Shown: positions 35,718-44,228 of the stretch, one piece after another | Layout of the letters: each line of letters opens with the position of its first letter | How positions within the stretch are numbered: the stretch's first letter is position 1 | Assembly: GCA_017445245.1 (NCBI GenBank) | Contig: JAFSUM010000014.1 | Coordinates: 59,366-123,365 of the forward strand | Length of the DNA stretch: 64,000 nt | Origin: Bacilli bacterium | GTDB taxonomy: Bacteria; Bacillota_I; Bacilli_A; RFN20; CAG-826 | Direction: 5' to 3' | The notes under the pieces: model-generated | Databases searched by the model: none | What the model saw: only the letters and a program-made list of their open reading frames with translations | What the model was told of the DNA's origin: nothing | Position numbers and translations under genes: made by a program

Positions 35718-36332
35718 ATGGAATGGTTATTGTTCTCGTTCTTGTTCGCCCTCGCGGTGGCGATGGATTGCTTCGTCCTCTCCGTCACCGACGGTTTGAC
35801 CATTTCCGACCTTAACGAAAAGAAATGGCGGCCTTTCTTTATCGCCGCCGTATTCGGTGGTTTTCAGGGCCTATTCCCCCTCGTTGGTTTCCTTTTAGGC
35901 GAAGCCCTTTCCAGCGTCATCGACAAATACGACCATTGGATCGCCCTCGGCTTGTTAGTCGTTATCGGCGGAAAGATGCTCTTTGACGGGATACATGCCC
36001 TCGTCAAACCCGAAGAGAGTTCCCCGCGCAAGTTCTCCATAAAAACCATCTTGCTCCAAGGCGTCGCGGATTCGATCGACGCTTTTGCGATCGGCGTGAC
36101 CATCCGTACGAATATCCAGGCGAGCGCCAACTGGCAGATCTATGTCTGCCTAGGCATCATCGCCCTATGCTCCTTTGGCCTTTCCCTCGTGGGCCTTGTC
36201 GCCGGCAAAGGCATCAACAAGTTGCTCCGCGGCAAATACGAAATCGCCAATATCATCGGCGGCGCCGTCCTCATCACCTTAGGCATCATCATCTGCCTCG
36301 AAGGCACGGGCGTTATTACCTGGGCTTTCTAA
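35718..36332 (+). CDS. mntP: MntP-family manganese efflux pump
   Basis: 204 aa with six membrane helices in two repeats. The conserved AVAMDCFVLS (about residues 13-22), GGFQGLFPLVG (about 50-60) and ADSIDAFAIG (about 118-127) supply the intramembrane Asp residues of MntP/YebN. It exports Mn2+. The start is placed at 35718 because TATAAT ends 9 nt upstream, leaving a leader of 0-3 nt. That rules out a yybP-ykoY riboswitch, which often controls mntP elsewhere. Confidence 0.9.
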   Translation: MEWLLFSFLFALAVAMDCFVLSVTDGLTISDLNEKKWRPFFIAAVFGGFQGLFPLVGFLLGEALSSVIDKYDHWIALGLLVVIGGKMLFDGIHALVKPEESSPRKFSIKTILLQGVADSIDAFAIGVTIRTNIQASANWQIYVCLGIIALCSFGLSLVGLVAGKGINKLLRGKYEIANIIGGAVLITLGIIICLEGTGVITWAF

Positions 36333-36381
36333 TTTGCACTCGCGCCCGTATCCTTAGCGCGTAATTAGAGAGATAAAATAT

Positions 36382-36624
36382 GTCTCGCAAACCATTCTGG
36401 CCGTCGCTTTGTCGCTTCTGCTATTTTCCTGCGGCAAACAGGTGAGTTCATCTTCGTCAGCCGTCTCTTCCGCTAGTTCGTCTTCTGCCGGCACCAGTTC
36501 CGCGGTCCCTTCTAGGGTCAGTCCATCCAGCGAGCCTTCCTCTGGCATGGAAGAAACGATCCCCGTTGAGGAATCCCGAGTCGACGAAACGGAAGAATAT
36601 AGCGAAATCGATACGGAAGACTAA
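36382..36624 (+). pseudogene. Small Ser/Glu-rich lipoprotein with a damaged or cryptic start
   Basis: The frame QTILAVALSLLLFSC-GK (lipobox Cys about 15 codons in) continues through a long Ser/Ala/Pro linker and ends in an acidic tail at TAA 36622-36624. It looks like a small lipoprotein. The only ATG near the 5' end (36380) is in another frame, where it reaches a stop after about 18 codons. In the lipoprotein frame the first ordinary start is TTG 36409, which would cut off half of the signal peptide. A one-base indel between 36380 and 36409 is the simplest explanation; a non-standard start is the alternative. Confidence 0.55.
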
Positions 36625-36628
36625 GCCG

Positions 36629-37990
36629 TCAGGACTCTTGCTTTTTGGGCACACGGTAACCGTATTTTCGTCCGAAGGCATAAATCGTCACCGCGTTCAT
36701 GATAAAGCCCAGGAACTCGCCGATGACAACGCCCCACCAAATACCCTCTCCTTGGAAAAGGAGGGAGCATACATAAATCGAAACCGCCTCGAAGATGATG
36801 AAACGGGCAAACGACAATATGGCGGACACGAGGCCGTTATTTAACGCGGTGAAGAAGGCGCTGCCGAACATGTTAAGGCCTAGAACCAAATAAAGAATCG
36901 AATAAATAAACGAGGCATGGCACGTTAATTGCCGTAGTTCCTCGTCATAACTTGCATAAATATAGGAAAGCGGAATCGTGAGGGCTTCGGCCAAAACGCA
37001 TTCGAAAAGCCCCGCGGCCAAAACGAGGATGACCGCGTTACGCGTCAAGTGGCGAAGGTGTTCTTTATCTCCCTCCCCATAGGCATAGGAAATACGCGGG
37101 GAGATACCCATGTTTAGACCGATGAACATCGCCCCGAAGATCATCCACACGTAGCAGATGATGCCATAGGCCGAGACCCCGTTCTCGCCATAGTATTTCA
37201 TCAGCAAGACATTCATGATCATCGACACGGCCGAGACGACGATCTGGCTCACGAATTCGCTAAAGCCATTCGTCACCATGCGGCCAAGCGCTTTCCATTC
37301 GATCTTCGAGGGTGTCATGCGTAAGGAGGAATTGTTCTTCATAAAGAAATAGATAACGGGGATCAAACCCCCTACCGCTTGTCCGATGACCGTTCCATAA
37401 GCCGCACCGACGCACCCCCAACCTAAGCCGCCGACGAACAAAGCGTCCAATAGAATATTGGCTACGCCTGCCCCAATCGTGACGAGAAACCCTAAAGCAG
37501 GCTTCCCTGACGCGGCGAAAAAGGGCTGGAACATGTTCTGCAAATTAAAGAAGACGACCCCTAGGACCAAGATGCGTCCGTAGCTGACGCAATACGGGAG
37601 CATCGTTTCATCCGCCCCAAGCGCTTTGGCAATATTAGGCAAGAAGAAGACGGTCGATAAGGAAAAAGCTAGCCCTAGGGTTACCGTCGCGACAAAACAG
37701 GTAAAGAAGAGGCGGCGCGCTTCTTCCATCCGTCCTTCCCCCATCCGCTTTGCAACAAGCGCCGTTCCACCCGTGCCCATCATAAAGCCAAGGGAGCCCA
37801 CGACCATGACGAAGGGGAAAATCAAATTGACCGCGGCGAACTGGGTCGAGCCCGCGAAATTGGAAACGAAGAAACCATCCACCACCGAATAGACGGAGAT
37901 GGAGACCATCATGAGAATCATCGGGATGCAGGCATGGAAAAGCCTAGGCAAGCTAAGGCGCTCCGAAATGTCCTGATTCCCGATGGCCAT
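36629..37990 (-). CDS. MATE-family efflux transporter
   Basis: 453 aa with twelve predicted helices in two related halves. GTGGTALVAKRMGEG (about residues 57-71) and the matching second-half region (NMGISPRISYAYGEG, about 296-310) are characteristic of the MATE/DinF-type multidrug/Na+ antiporters. It starts 10 bp after the stop of the NahK-like kinase gene and is therefore the last gene of the nagA operon. An unusual exporter to find there; the substrate is unknown, and it could expel a toxic sugar derivative or drug. Confidence 0.88.
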   Translation of the reverse strand: MAIGNQDISERLSLPRLFHACIPMILMMVSISVYSVVDGFFVSNFAGSTQFAAVNLIFPFVMVVGSLGFMMGTGGTALVAKRMGEGRMEEARRLFFTCFVATVTLGLAFSLSTVFFLPNIAKALGADETMLPYCVSYGRILVLGVVFFNLQNMFQPFFAASGKPALGFLVTIGAGVANILLDALFVGGLGWGCVGAAYGTVIGQAVGGLIPVIYFFMKNNSSLRMTPSKIEWKALGRMVTNGFSEFVSQIVVSAVSMIMNVLLMKYYGENGVSAYGIICYVWMIFGAMFIGLNMGISPRISYAYGEGDKEHLRHLTRNAVILVLAAGLFECVLAEALTIPLSYIYASYDEELRQLTCHASFIYSILYLVLGLNMFGSAFFTALNNGLVSAILSFARFIIFEAVSIYVCSLLFQGEGIWWGVVIGEFLGFIMNAVTIYAFGRKYGYRVPKKQES

Positions 37991-38000
37991 GAGTTAGGGG

Positions 38001-39062
38001 TTACCTGATGTATTTTTTCGACACATCCGCCGTGATTTTGGCTAAATCGTCAAGATGTGTAAGGATATTTTGGGCCAAGGCGATCTGCGTTTTCGCCCGC
38101 ACGAGGTTATGACGGGGATAAGCGACGCCGAAGTAGACGTCCCCGTTAAGGTAGTCGCCAAGGAAGCGCATCGCCAGTTCTTCGGCGATGACGAGGACCG
38201 AATAAGGAAGTAACTCAATCTCTTTTTTATTGACCACGGGGGCCATCATCGAGAGATACCCGTCGATATAAGCTTCATAAAGTGGGAGGTCGACGACGAG
38301 CTTGTTTAGATCGAGGCTATCTTCGTTATCGCCGGTGAAAAGGGAACGGAGCCCATCGCCTACGTCATAAAGGAACGTGCCCTTCATGACCGTGTCCAAA
38401 TCGAGGACGCAGATGAACTTGCCGCTATCCTTATCGAATGCGACGTTATTAATTTTGGGGTCGTTATGCGTAATCGAGAGGGCGATTTCCCCTTTTGCTA
38501 AAGCATCGACCAACAAGGAGTAATCCTTTTCGCGGGAGAGAAGGAAATCCACTTCTGCCTTCGCGTTTTCTAGGCGGCCCTTCGCATCGGCATCCACCGC
38601 TGCCTTGAAATCGAGGAAGCGTTTCTTCGTGTCATGGAAATGAGGAATGACGTCGACGATATCCTTCACCTCGATATCCGAGAGGCCTTGGTGGAAGGCC
38701 CCGAATCCCCTCGCGGCTTCGCGCACCATGTCCAGGGATTCGAGCTTCTCCGGGCAAACGCAATTGGGAATGAACTTATAACCGCGGAAATAATCCTCCC
38801 CGTCTTGGATAAACAAACGCCCATCCTTGGCCGGTACGATTTCAAGGGTCTTCTGCCCCTTAGCCAAAAGGTGCTCGGTGACCAAGCGGATGTTGTTCAT
38901 GAGTCCTTCGATATCGGGGAAGACGTTATGGTTCACGTATTGGAAAACGTAGCGTTGTTGGTCCGTTTCGACCAGGAAGGTCTTGTTGATATGCCCGTTG
39001 CCGTGGCTTTCGATATTTAAGATTTGCCCCTGAAGGCAGAAGCGTTCGAGTAGTTGTTTCAT
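38001..39062 (-). CDS. N-acetylhexosamine 1-kinase-like phosphotransferase (APH fold)
   Basis: 353 aa. The fold is that of aminoglycoside phosphotransferase/choline kinase-like enzymes. A GHINKTFLVE nucleotide loop (about residues 22-31), catalytic loop THNDPKINNV (about 198-207) and metal site LDLDTVM (about 219-225) are seen. The GHIN-type loop and the nagA context point to NahK, which phosphorylates GlcNAc/GalNAc at C1 using ATP. It lies between the ROK kinase gene (1-2 bp) and MATE. NahK is known from Bifidobacterium lacto-N-biose metabolism and is found in gut Firmicutes; specificity for GlcNAc versus GalNAc is not predictable here. Confidence 0.8.
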   Translation of the reverse strand: MKQLLERFCLQGQILNIESHGNGHINKTFLVETDQQRYVFQYVNHNVFPDIEGLMNNIRLVTEHLLAKGQKTLEIVPAKDGRLFIQDGEDYFRGYKFIPNCVCPEKLESLDMVREAARGFGAFHQGLSDIEVKDIVDVIPHFHDTKKRFLDFKAAVDADAKGRLENAKAEVDFLLSREKDYSLLVDALAKGEIALSITHNDPKINNVAFDKDSGKFICVLDLDTVMKGTFLYDVGDGLRSLFTGDNEDSLDLNKLVVDLPLYEAYIDGYLSMMAPVVNKKEIELLPYSVLVIAEELAMRFLGDYLNGDVYFGVAYPRHNLVRAKTQIALAQNILTHLDDLAKITADVSKKYIR

Positions 39063-39063
39063 A

Positions 39064-40440
39064 TCAGTCGAGGTTCGGTAAGGATGCGGCGGCGATCGAT
39101 TGGCCGACGCGGCGCATCGATTCGCTAGGCATGGTGAGGTGGAAATGCGCGTATTCGGGGAAGTCTTCCTCTAACGTCTTCCGCGCATATTCGAGAATGA
39201 TGTCTCCGCCTTTGCCGGAGGTTACGCGGCCGAGCATGATGACGTGCTCGATCTCGTAGAATTCGGCGTAGTAGGCCAAGGCATAGGCGAAATAGACGCC
39301 GATATTTTGGAAGATTTCGATCGCACGGGGATCGTCTTTTTCCATAAGGCTCTGGACGAAGGAAAGCTTCTCGGCCGGCGTAAGGGAAGGATCGACTTCG
39401 ATGCCAGCAGGTTCTAGAAGCTTAATAACCGCGTCTTGAGAGAGGTATTTGCAGCCAACGCCATAGTCTTTGGACCATTCGTCCACGGCGGCATCCTTGT
39501 TGAAATCGATGGGGACGAAGGCCAGTTCGCTAAACCAGCCCGTCAAATTCCCATTCGCATCGACATAACCGCCAGCTTCCGAGGTGCCCATCGCGATGCC
39601 GAGGACATCCCCCGCCTTCAAATCGACCGCGCCGGCAAGAGCCGTGACGTCGCCATCATTAGCCACGACGAAAGGAATCGCATGGCCGAGTTCTTTTTCT
39701 AGGCGCCTCACGACGTTGATATAGGCGTATTTGACCAATTCGAAGTCTTTCTTCGGGACCTTGATGAAGATGCTAGAGACCATGGGGCGGTCCGTAACGA
39801 TGACGCCCGCAGCCGAGATACCGATCGCATCGACGTCTCCGCCAAGCCGTTCCACGCCAAGGCGCATGGCTTTGTAGAGTTCGTCGTAATGATATTGGAC
39901 GTCCTCGTGAGTCTTCGGGTGCCAGACCACTTCTTCGCTGGAGACAACTTCGCCATTGATAACGGCGGAAACCTTGAGGTCGCTGCCACCGACGTCAAAG
40001 CCGATGCGTTTCCCTTCGAGGTGGCCGCCTGCCGCTTCCGAAGAAACGACGGCTTCGGGAATCGTCTTTTCGTCGCATTCGATGACCTGGACCTCGGTCT
40101 CGAAAGTCGTGGACCAGAAATCATAATCGAAGGCACGTAGACCGTCTTTTTGGTAATAGGATTTGATGTTGGAATAAACGATATGGCTCCCGGCGATATA
40201 GATCTTGAAACCGCCGATGACCCAGAGGATCGATTTAATGAGGCGTTCGGTAATCAGGGTATTCGCCTCATCATCGACCCCGTCAGGGAGAATGTCGAAT
40301 TCGCGGCGGTAGATATAGCCACCCGCCCTTTCGACGGCGACGATGAGGTGTTGCTTCTCCTTCGAGGCGGCGACGCGTTTATCGAAAGCACGTAGCTCAA
40401 GGATAGCGGGTTTGAATTGGGGATCTAGGGTCGGACGCAT
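39064..40440 (-). CDS. ROK-family sugar kinase with ~145-residue N-terminal extension
   Basis: 458 aa. The kinase begins near residue 150 with the phosphate-1 motif IGFDVGGSDLKVSAV. AAGVI, then the catalytic VANDGDVTALAG (about 268-279) and GIAMGTSEAGGY (about 289-300) follow as in ROK/ASKHA kinases. The N-terminal extension (ERAGGYIYRREF, HIVYSNIKSYY) has no match I know and is unusual for ROK proteins of 290-400 aa. It is placed 2 bp after nagA and directly before the NahK-like gene, so phosphorylation of an amino sugar such as GlcNAc or ManNAc is likely. A typical ROK zinc motif (CxCGxxGC) is not seen. Confidence 0.8.
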   Translation of the reverse strand: MRPTLDPQFKPAILELRAFDKRVAASKEKQHLIVAVERAGGYIYRREFDILPDGVDDEANTLITERLIKSILWVIGGFKIYIAGSHIVYSNIKSYYQKDGLRAFDYDFWSTTFETEVQVIECDEKTIPEAVVSSEAAGGHLEGKRIGFDVGGSDLKVSAVINGEVVSSEEVVWHPKTHEDVQYHYDELYKAMRLGVERLGGDVDAIGISAAGVIVTDRPMVSSIFIKVPKKDFELVKYAYINVVRRLEKELGHAIPFVVANDGDVTALAGAVDLKAGDVLGIAMGTSEAGGYVDANGNLTGWFSELAFVPIDFNKDAAVDEWSKDYGVGCKYLSQDAVIKLLEPAGIEVDPSLTPAEKLSFVQSLMEKDDPRAIEIFQNIGVYFAYALAYYAEFYEIEHVIMLGRVTSGKGGDIILEYARKTLEEDFPEYAHFHLTMPSESMRRVGQSIAAASLPNLD

Positions 40441-40442
40441 GA

Positions 40443-41576
40443 TTACTTGACCTTCTTTCCGTTTTTGTAGACTTCGACCACGTGGTAATCGGGATCGAGG
40501 AGGACGAGGTCGGCTTTCTTGTTGTTTTCGATGCTGCCGATATCGTCTAGATGAAGCGACCTGGCCGCGTTAGAGGACGTCATCTTGGCCAAGGCAATCG
40601 GATCCGCTCCGGTGATGGAAGCGAGATTACGAAGAGCCTGGTCCATCGAAAGAGTCGAACCCGCGAGAGGGCCGGAAACCAAATAAGCGGCATCGGGCTT
40701 ACGGACGCAATCAAGACCGAAGAGTTGGAATTCCTGTAGGTCGGTATGCTTGACCTTCAGGGCATCCGTAATGGCCACGAAGCGGTCTGGACCCACGACA
40801 TGGTAGAACGTTTTTAAGGTATTGGGGCAGACGTGGACGGTATCGCAGATGACTTCGGTAAACAAGGAATCGAAATACATGGCCGCCGTTACGACGCCGG
40901 GATTGCGGTGATGATGGGGGCTCATCGCGTTATGCGTGTGCGTTGTATTGGTCAAGCCGTGCTTGATCGCTTCTTCGACGTCATCGAAAGTCGCATCGGT
41001 ATGGCCCGCGGCTACCACAACGCCGTTTTTCGTCACATGGGAGATGAATTCCATCGCCCCGTCTTTTTCGGGGGCCATGGCGATATATTTGACGTTCCCG
41101 CCGGAAAGTTCCTGAAGCTTATCAAATTCCTCGATATCGGGATCGCGGATGAATTCGGGGTTCTGGGCGCCTTTGTATTTGAGCGAAATATAAGGCCCTT
41201 CGAAATGGATACCAGCCAAAGAGGGAACGTTCCCCTGCTCTTTGACTTCTTTGACGGTGCGGCAAACTCTAGCAAGCGAATCGAAATCGCTCGTTAACGT
41301 CGTCGCAAGGAAGGTCGTGACGCCTTCTTCGTAAAGACTATCGGCAATCTTAGGATAATCGGAAACCTCGGCGTCCATAAAATCGATTCCGACCGACCCG
41401 TGGATATGAATATCGATGAAGCCGGGGAAGGCGATGAGACCTTCGCGGTCAAACGCTTCTTCTGCCCCGCGGTATTCCCCCTCGCCAATTTCGACGATCT
41501 TCTCGCCTTCGAGGCGAAGATATCCGTCTTGGATAAGACGTGTTGGGGTGACGATGGATAGATGCTTTAGAATCAT
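40443..41576 (-). CDS. nagA: N-acetylglucosamine-6-phosphate deacetylase
   Basis: 377 aa, normal length. GFIDIHIHGSVGIDFMD (about residues 53-69) is the first metal-binding segment; HFEGPYI (about 125-131), AAGHTDA (about 191-197), THTHNAMSPHHHR (about 212-224) and VAITDALK (about 268-275, catalytic Asp) follow. It converts GlcNAc-6-P to GlcN-6-P and acetate in the cytosol. An AAGGAAA site precedes the ATG. First gene of the nagA-ROK-NahK-like-MATE operon, so the set probably salvages host or cell-wall N-acetylhexosamines. Confidence 0.93.
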   Translation of the reverse strand: MILKHLSIVTPTRLIQDGYLRLEGEKIVEIGEGEYRGAEEAFDREGLIAFPGFIDIHIHGSVGIDFMDAEVSDYPKIADSLYEEGVTTFLATTLTSDFDSLARVCRTVKEVKEQGNVPSLAGIHFEGPYISLKYKGAQNPEFIRDPDIEEFDKLQELSGGNVKYIAMAPEKDGAMEFISHVTKNGVVVAAGHTDATFDDVEEAIKHGLTNTTHTHNAMSPHHHRNPGVVTAAMYFDSLFTEVICDTVHVCPNTLKTFYHVVGPDRFVAITDALKVKHTDLQEFQLFGLDCVRKPDAAYLVSGPLAGSTLSMDQALRNLASITGADPIALAKMTSSNAARSLHLDDIGSIENNKKADLVLLDPDYHVVEVYKNGKKVK

Positions 41577-41700
41577 GGGGTTTCCTTAGGAAAGATACGT
41601 AATACAAGCACACGCAGGTACGAAAAGCAAGAAAAAGGGGTTTTTGCGTTGTGGAAGAAGAGGAACCGATAGGTATAATTACGCCAAACGAGGTGCTCTT

Positions 41701-42618
41701 ATGGATCTAACCGCATCGACATTTATCATTCTTTACCTGGTACTGTTCCTCTTCGGTGCGGTTATCGGCTATGGCATCGAGGTTCTCTTCCGTCGCTTCT
41801 TCTCGGCGAAGAAATGGGTCAACCCCGGCTTTTTGATCGGCCCATGGCTCCCTCTTTATGGGTTTGGGGTCGTGGTCATGTTCAGCTTCTGCGTCCTTTT
41901 CCTCGTCGTCCTTCCCGTCGACTGGCCCATCTACAATCCCATCGCCAATTACGAAGGCCGCGTCGCCTCTGGCCCGACCGTCTACGACCTCATCCCCATC
42001 TGCTCGATGGGTTGTTCGTTGATCCTTCTCGAATTCCTCGCGGGTATCATCTTCGTCAAAGGTTTCAAAGTCCGCCTTTGGGACTACACGAACATGAAAG
42101 GCAACGTCCTCGGCGTCATCTGCCCCGTCTTCAACCTCATCTGGTTCGCGATTGCCGTCCTCTACTACTATGGCCTCTCCCCCTTCATCTATCAGGTCGC
42201 GAAAAGCGTGGCGATTTATCTCTTTGGCGATTCGAGCACCCAGCAAGTCGCCCACTTCGGCCTCCTCTTCCTCATCGGCATCATCTATGGTTTCTTCATC
42301 CTTGACCTCGTGAAGTCGCTTAACATCTTCAATTCCGTTAAGCGTCTGGCCAGAGATAGCGGTGTCGCCGAGCGTTACGAACAGCTAAAAGCCAAGCAGA
42401 AACAAATTTCCGCCGTCAGTGCTGCCCGTTTCTATGAAGCCTTGCCCGAAGCGCTCAAAAAGCAAATCGAGAAACGCGAAGAAGGAAAGCAGAACAAAAA
42501 GCCCTCGAAATTCAAATTGTGGCTTAACAACCTCATCCTCATCGATCCGAATAAGACGAAGACGAGCGGGAACTACGATGAGTCTGGTCGTCCGATCAAA
42601 GAAGACAAAACCAACTGA
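41701..42618 (+). CDS. CmpB-type putative ABC-transporter membrane protein (PF06541-like)
   Basis: 305 aa. Five or six membrane helices; the signature GYGIEVLFRRFF, then KKWVNPGFLIGPWLPLYGFG (about residues 22-55) is that of the CmpB/putative ABC-transporter type IV family, with the N-x-GFL-x-GP motif. The C-terminal ~90 residues are a basic, coiled-coil-like cytoplasmic tail. The start at 41701 has a GAGGTG site, and a TATAAT lies 28 nt upstream, an ordinary leader. The family's role is undefined despite the name. Single gene with a terminator. Confidence 0.75.
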   Translation: MDLTASTFIILYLVLFLFGAVIGYGIEVLFRRFFSAKKWVNPGFLIGPWLPLYGFGVVVMFSFCVLFLVVLPVDWPIYNPIANYEGRVASGPTVYDLIPICSMGCSLILLEFLAGIIFVKGFKVRLWDYTNMKGNVLGVICPVFNLIWFAIAVLYYYGLSPFIYQVAKSVAIYLFGDSSTQQVAHFGLLFLIGIIYGFFILDLVKSLNIFNSVKRLARDSGVAERYEQLKAKQKQISAVSAARFYEALPEALKKQIEKREEGKQNKKPSKFKLWLNNLILIDPNKTKTSGNYDESGRPIKEDKTN

Positions 42619-42629
42619 CCCACGAAGAA

Positions 42630-42662
42630 AACCGACCCCCGCTACAAACGGATCGGTTTTTC
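42630..42662. terminator. Bidirectional terminator
   Basis: AACCGA/TCGGTT with a GC-rich long loop. T-rich tails on both strands (TTTTTCG plus, TTTTCTTCG minus) serve the convergent CmpB-like and CobW genes. Confidence 0.7.
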
Positions 42663-42674
42663 GTTGAGAGGCTA

Positions 42675-43919
42675 TCAGATTTCGTCGAGTTCGCGACGGA
42701 TCTGCGCTTCATCGAGGTTCTGCCCGATAAAGACAAGCTTGATGAGGCGGTCTTCGTATTGTTCATCCCAGTCATGGGCGAAGTTACGGTCGTTTTTAAT
42801 CAATTCCTTGATTTGTTCGTCGGTGAGGGAAGCACTATACCAAGGACCTTGTTCGGAGAGGTTACGCTGCTTGCCCGCACTTTCGTAAACATAGGACATG
42901 GTGGGGTTATCCGCGAAATAGACGAGGCCTTTCGCGCGGATGATGCGGTGATGGTCGCTATGCATGGCCCAGGACTCGAACCCATCGAAGTCGAAGGGGC
43001 GGCGACGATAATAGACAAAGGTACCTACGCCATATTCAAGCGCGGTCCCCTCCTCTTCGTTTTCGACCCCTTCGTGGTGATGGTGGTGATGCCCTTCGTG
43101 CTCATGATGGTGTTCTTCGTGTTCGTGATGATGCTCTTCATGTTCGTCATCATCGTCATCTCCGTGGACTTCGATATCGTTATCCCACGAATCGAATTCG
43201 CGTATCCAGGCAGCACTATTCGCGGCCTTTTGGAAATCGAAGAGGTTCGTGTCGATGAGTTTGTCCACGTCGATGTCGCAATAATCGCATTCGAGAATCG
43301 TCGCAACGGGTTGGATGGCGCGGATGGTCATCTTGACGCGTTCAAGTTCCTCTTTGGAAATAAGCGATGCTTTGTTCAAAAGGACCATGTCACAGAATTC
43401 GATCTGCTGGATGACGAGGTTGGCGAGATCTTCTTCGCCGCGGGTCGCTTTCTCTAGCGTTTCCCCACAGCCAAACTCGTCGCGAAGACGAAGCGCATCG
43501 GTGACGGAGAGAATCGCGTCGAGGCGATACGGCTTTACCATGCCACGGCTTTCGTATTCGTTTTCCATGTAGGCGATGGTCTGGGCGATGGGGACGGGCT
43601 CGCAGATGCCGCTGGCCTCGATCATGATGTGGTCGTATTTGCCACAGGAGGTCAATTCGTTTAGCTGCTTGACCAAATCGGCTTTCAAGGTGCAGCAGAT
43701 GCAGCCATTGGAAAGCGGGACGAGGTCATCGTTCTTCGAAGACACGACCCCACTCTTTTCGATGAGGTCGGCATCGATGTTCACCTCGCCGATGTCATTG
43801 ACGACTACCGCGAAATGATGCCCCTTGGCATTGCGGAGAATATGGTTTAGCAGCGTCGTCTTGCCGCTTCCTAGATAACCAGTAATTATTGTGATGGGTA
43901 CCGTTTTGACTTGTTTCAT
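42675..43919 (-). CDS. CobW/G3E-family metallochaperone GTPase with His-rich metal loop
   Basis: 414 aa. G1 GYLGSGKTT (about residues 14-22), the metal-binding CICC (about 72-75, within NGCICCTL), switch II EASGICEP and guanine motif LNKA define a COG0523 GTPase. Between the two domains lies an Asp/His-rich run of about 35 residues (about 250-285) with over fifteen His, a likely metal store. The CobW C-terminal domain closes the protein. Such proteins deliver zinc (or another divalent metal) to clients under starvation. AAGGAGG precedes the ATG; a palindrome at the promoter suggests Zur-type repression. It is divergent from the His-rich lipoprotein gene. Confidence 0.92.
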   Translation of the reverse strand: MKQVKTVPITIITGYLGSGKTTLLNHILRNAKGHHFAVVVNDIGEVNIDADLIEKSGVVSSKNDDLVPLSNGCICCTLKADLVKQLNELTSCGKYDHIMIEASGICEPVPIAQTIAYMENEYESRGMVKPYRLDAILSVTDALRLRDEFGCGETLEKATRGEEDLANLVIQQIEFCDMVLLNKASLISKEELERVKMTIRAIQPVATILECDYCDIDVDKLIDTNLFDFQKAANSAAWIREFDSWDNDIEVHGDDDDDEHEEHHHEHEEHHHEHEGHHHHHHEGVENEEEGTALEYGVGTFVYYRRRPFDFDGFESWAMHSDHHRIIRAKGLVYFADNPTMSYVYESAGKQRNLSEQGPWYSASLTDEQIKELIKNDRNFAHDWDEQYEDRLIKLVFIGQNLDEAQIRRELDEI

Positions 43920-43942
43920 GGTGATTACCCTCCTTCTTTCTT

Positions 43943-43960
43943 ATCGTTACAAGTAACGAT
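43943..43960. promoter_or_regulatory. Zur-like operator at the CobW promoter
   Basis: A perfect inverted repeat ATCGTTAC-AA-GTAACGAT. It begins at the end of a minus-strand extended -10 (TGCTATCAT, 43967-43959) and covers the predicted transcription start, an ideal repressor position. The arms resemble Firmicutes Zur boxes (TCGTAAT-type arms) but are not identical. Confidence 0.6.
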
Positions 43961-44176
43961 GATAGCACGCTTTCCCAAAAGGTATCATCAAAAACGCAAC
44001 ATTGCCTTTTTCGTCATCCGCTAAGAATTCGTAAAAGGGCTTCTCGATATCTTGTTTTCCGCACATAAACCGCGTTTTTCGCCGTTTGTGTTCGTTTTTT
44101 CGCTTTCAAGCCCGAAAGAAAGAATCCCTATTTCGAACGTACCATGCATCGCTTTTGAATCCTAAAGGCGCGCTCA

Positions 44177-44206
44177 TTGGCAAACGCCGTGCGGGCATGT
44201 TATAAT
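44177..44206 (+). promoter_or_regulatory. Promoter of the His/Cys-rich LRR lipoprotein gene
   Basis: -35 TTGGCA (44177-44182), 18-nt spacer, -10 TATAAT (44201-44206) preceded by TGT, an extended -10. The rest of the 309-bp gap between the divergent genes holds the CobW promoter/operator and no further gene. Confidence 0.75.
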
Positions 44207-44228
44207 GACAACATGTAGGGGGTTGAAC

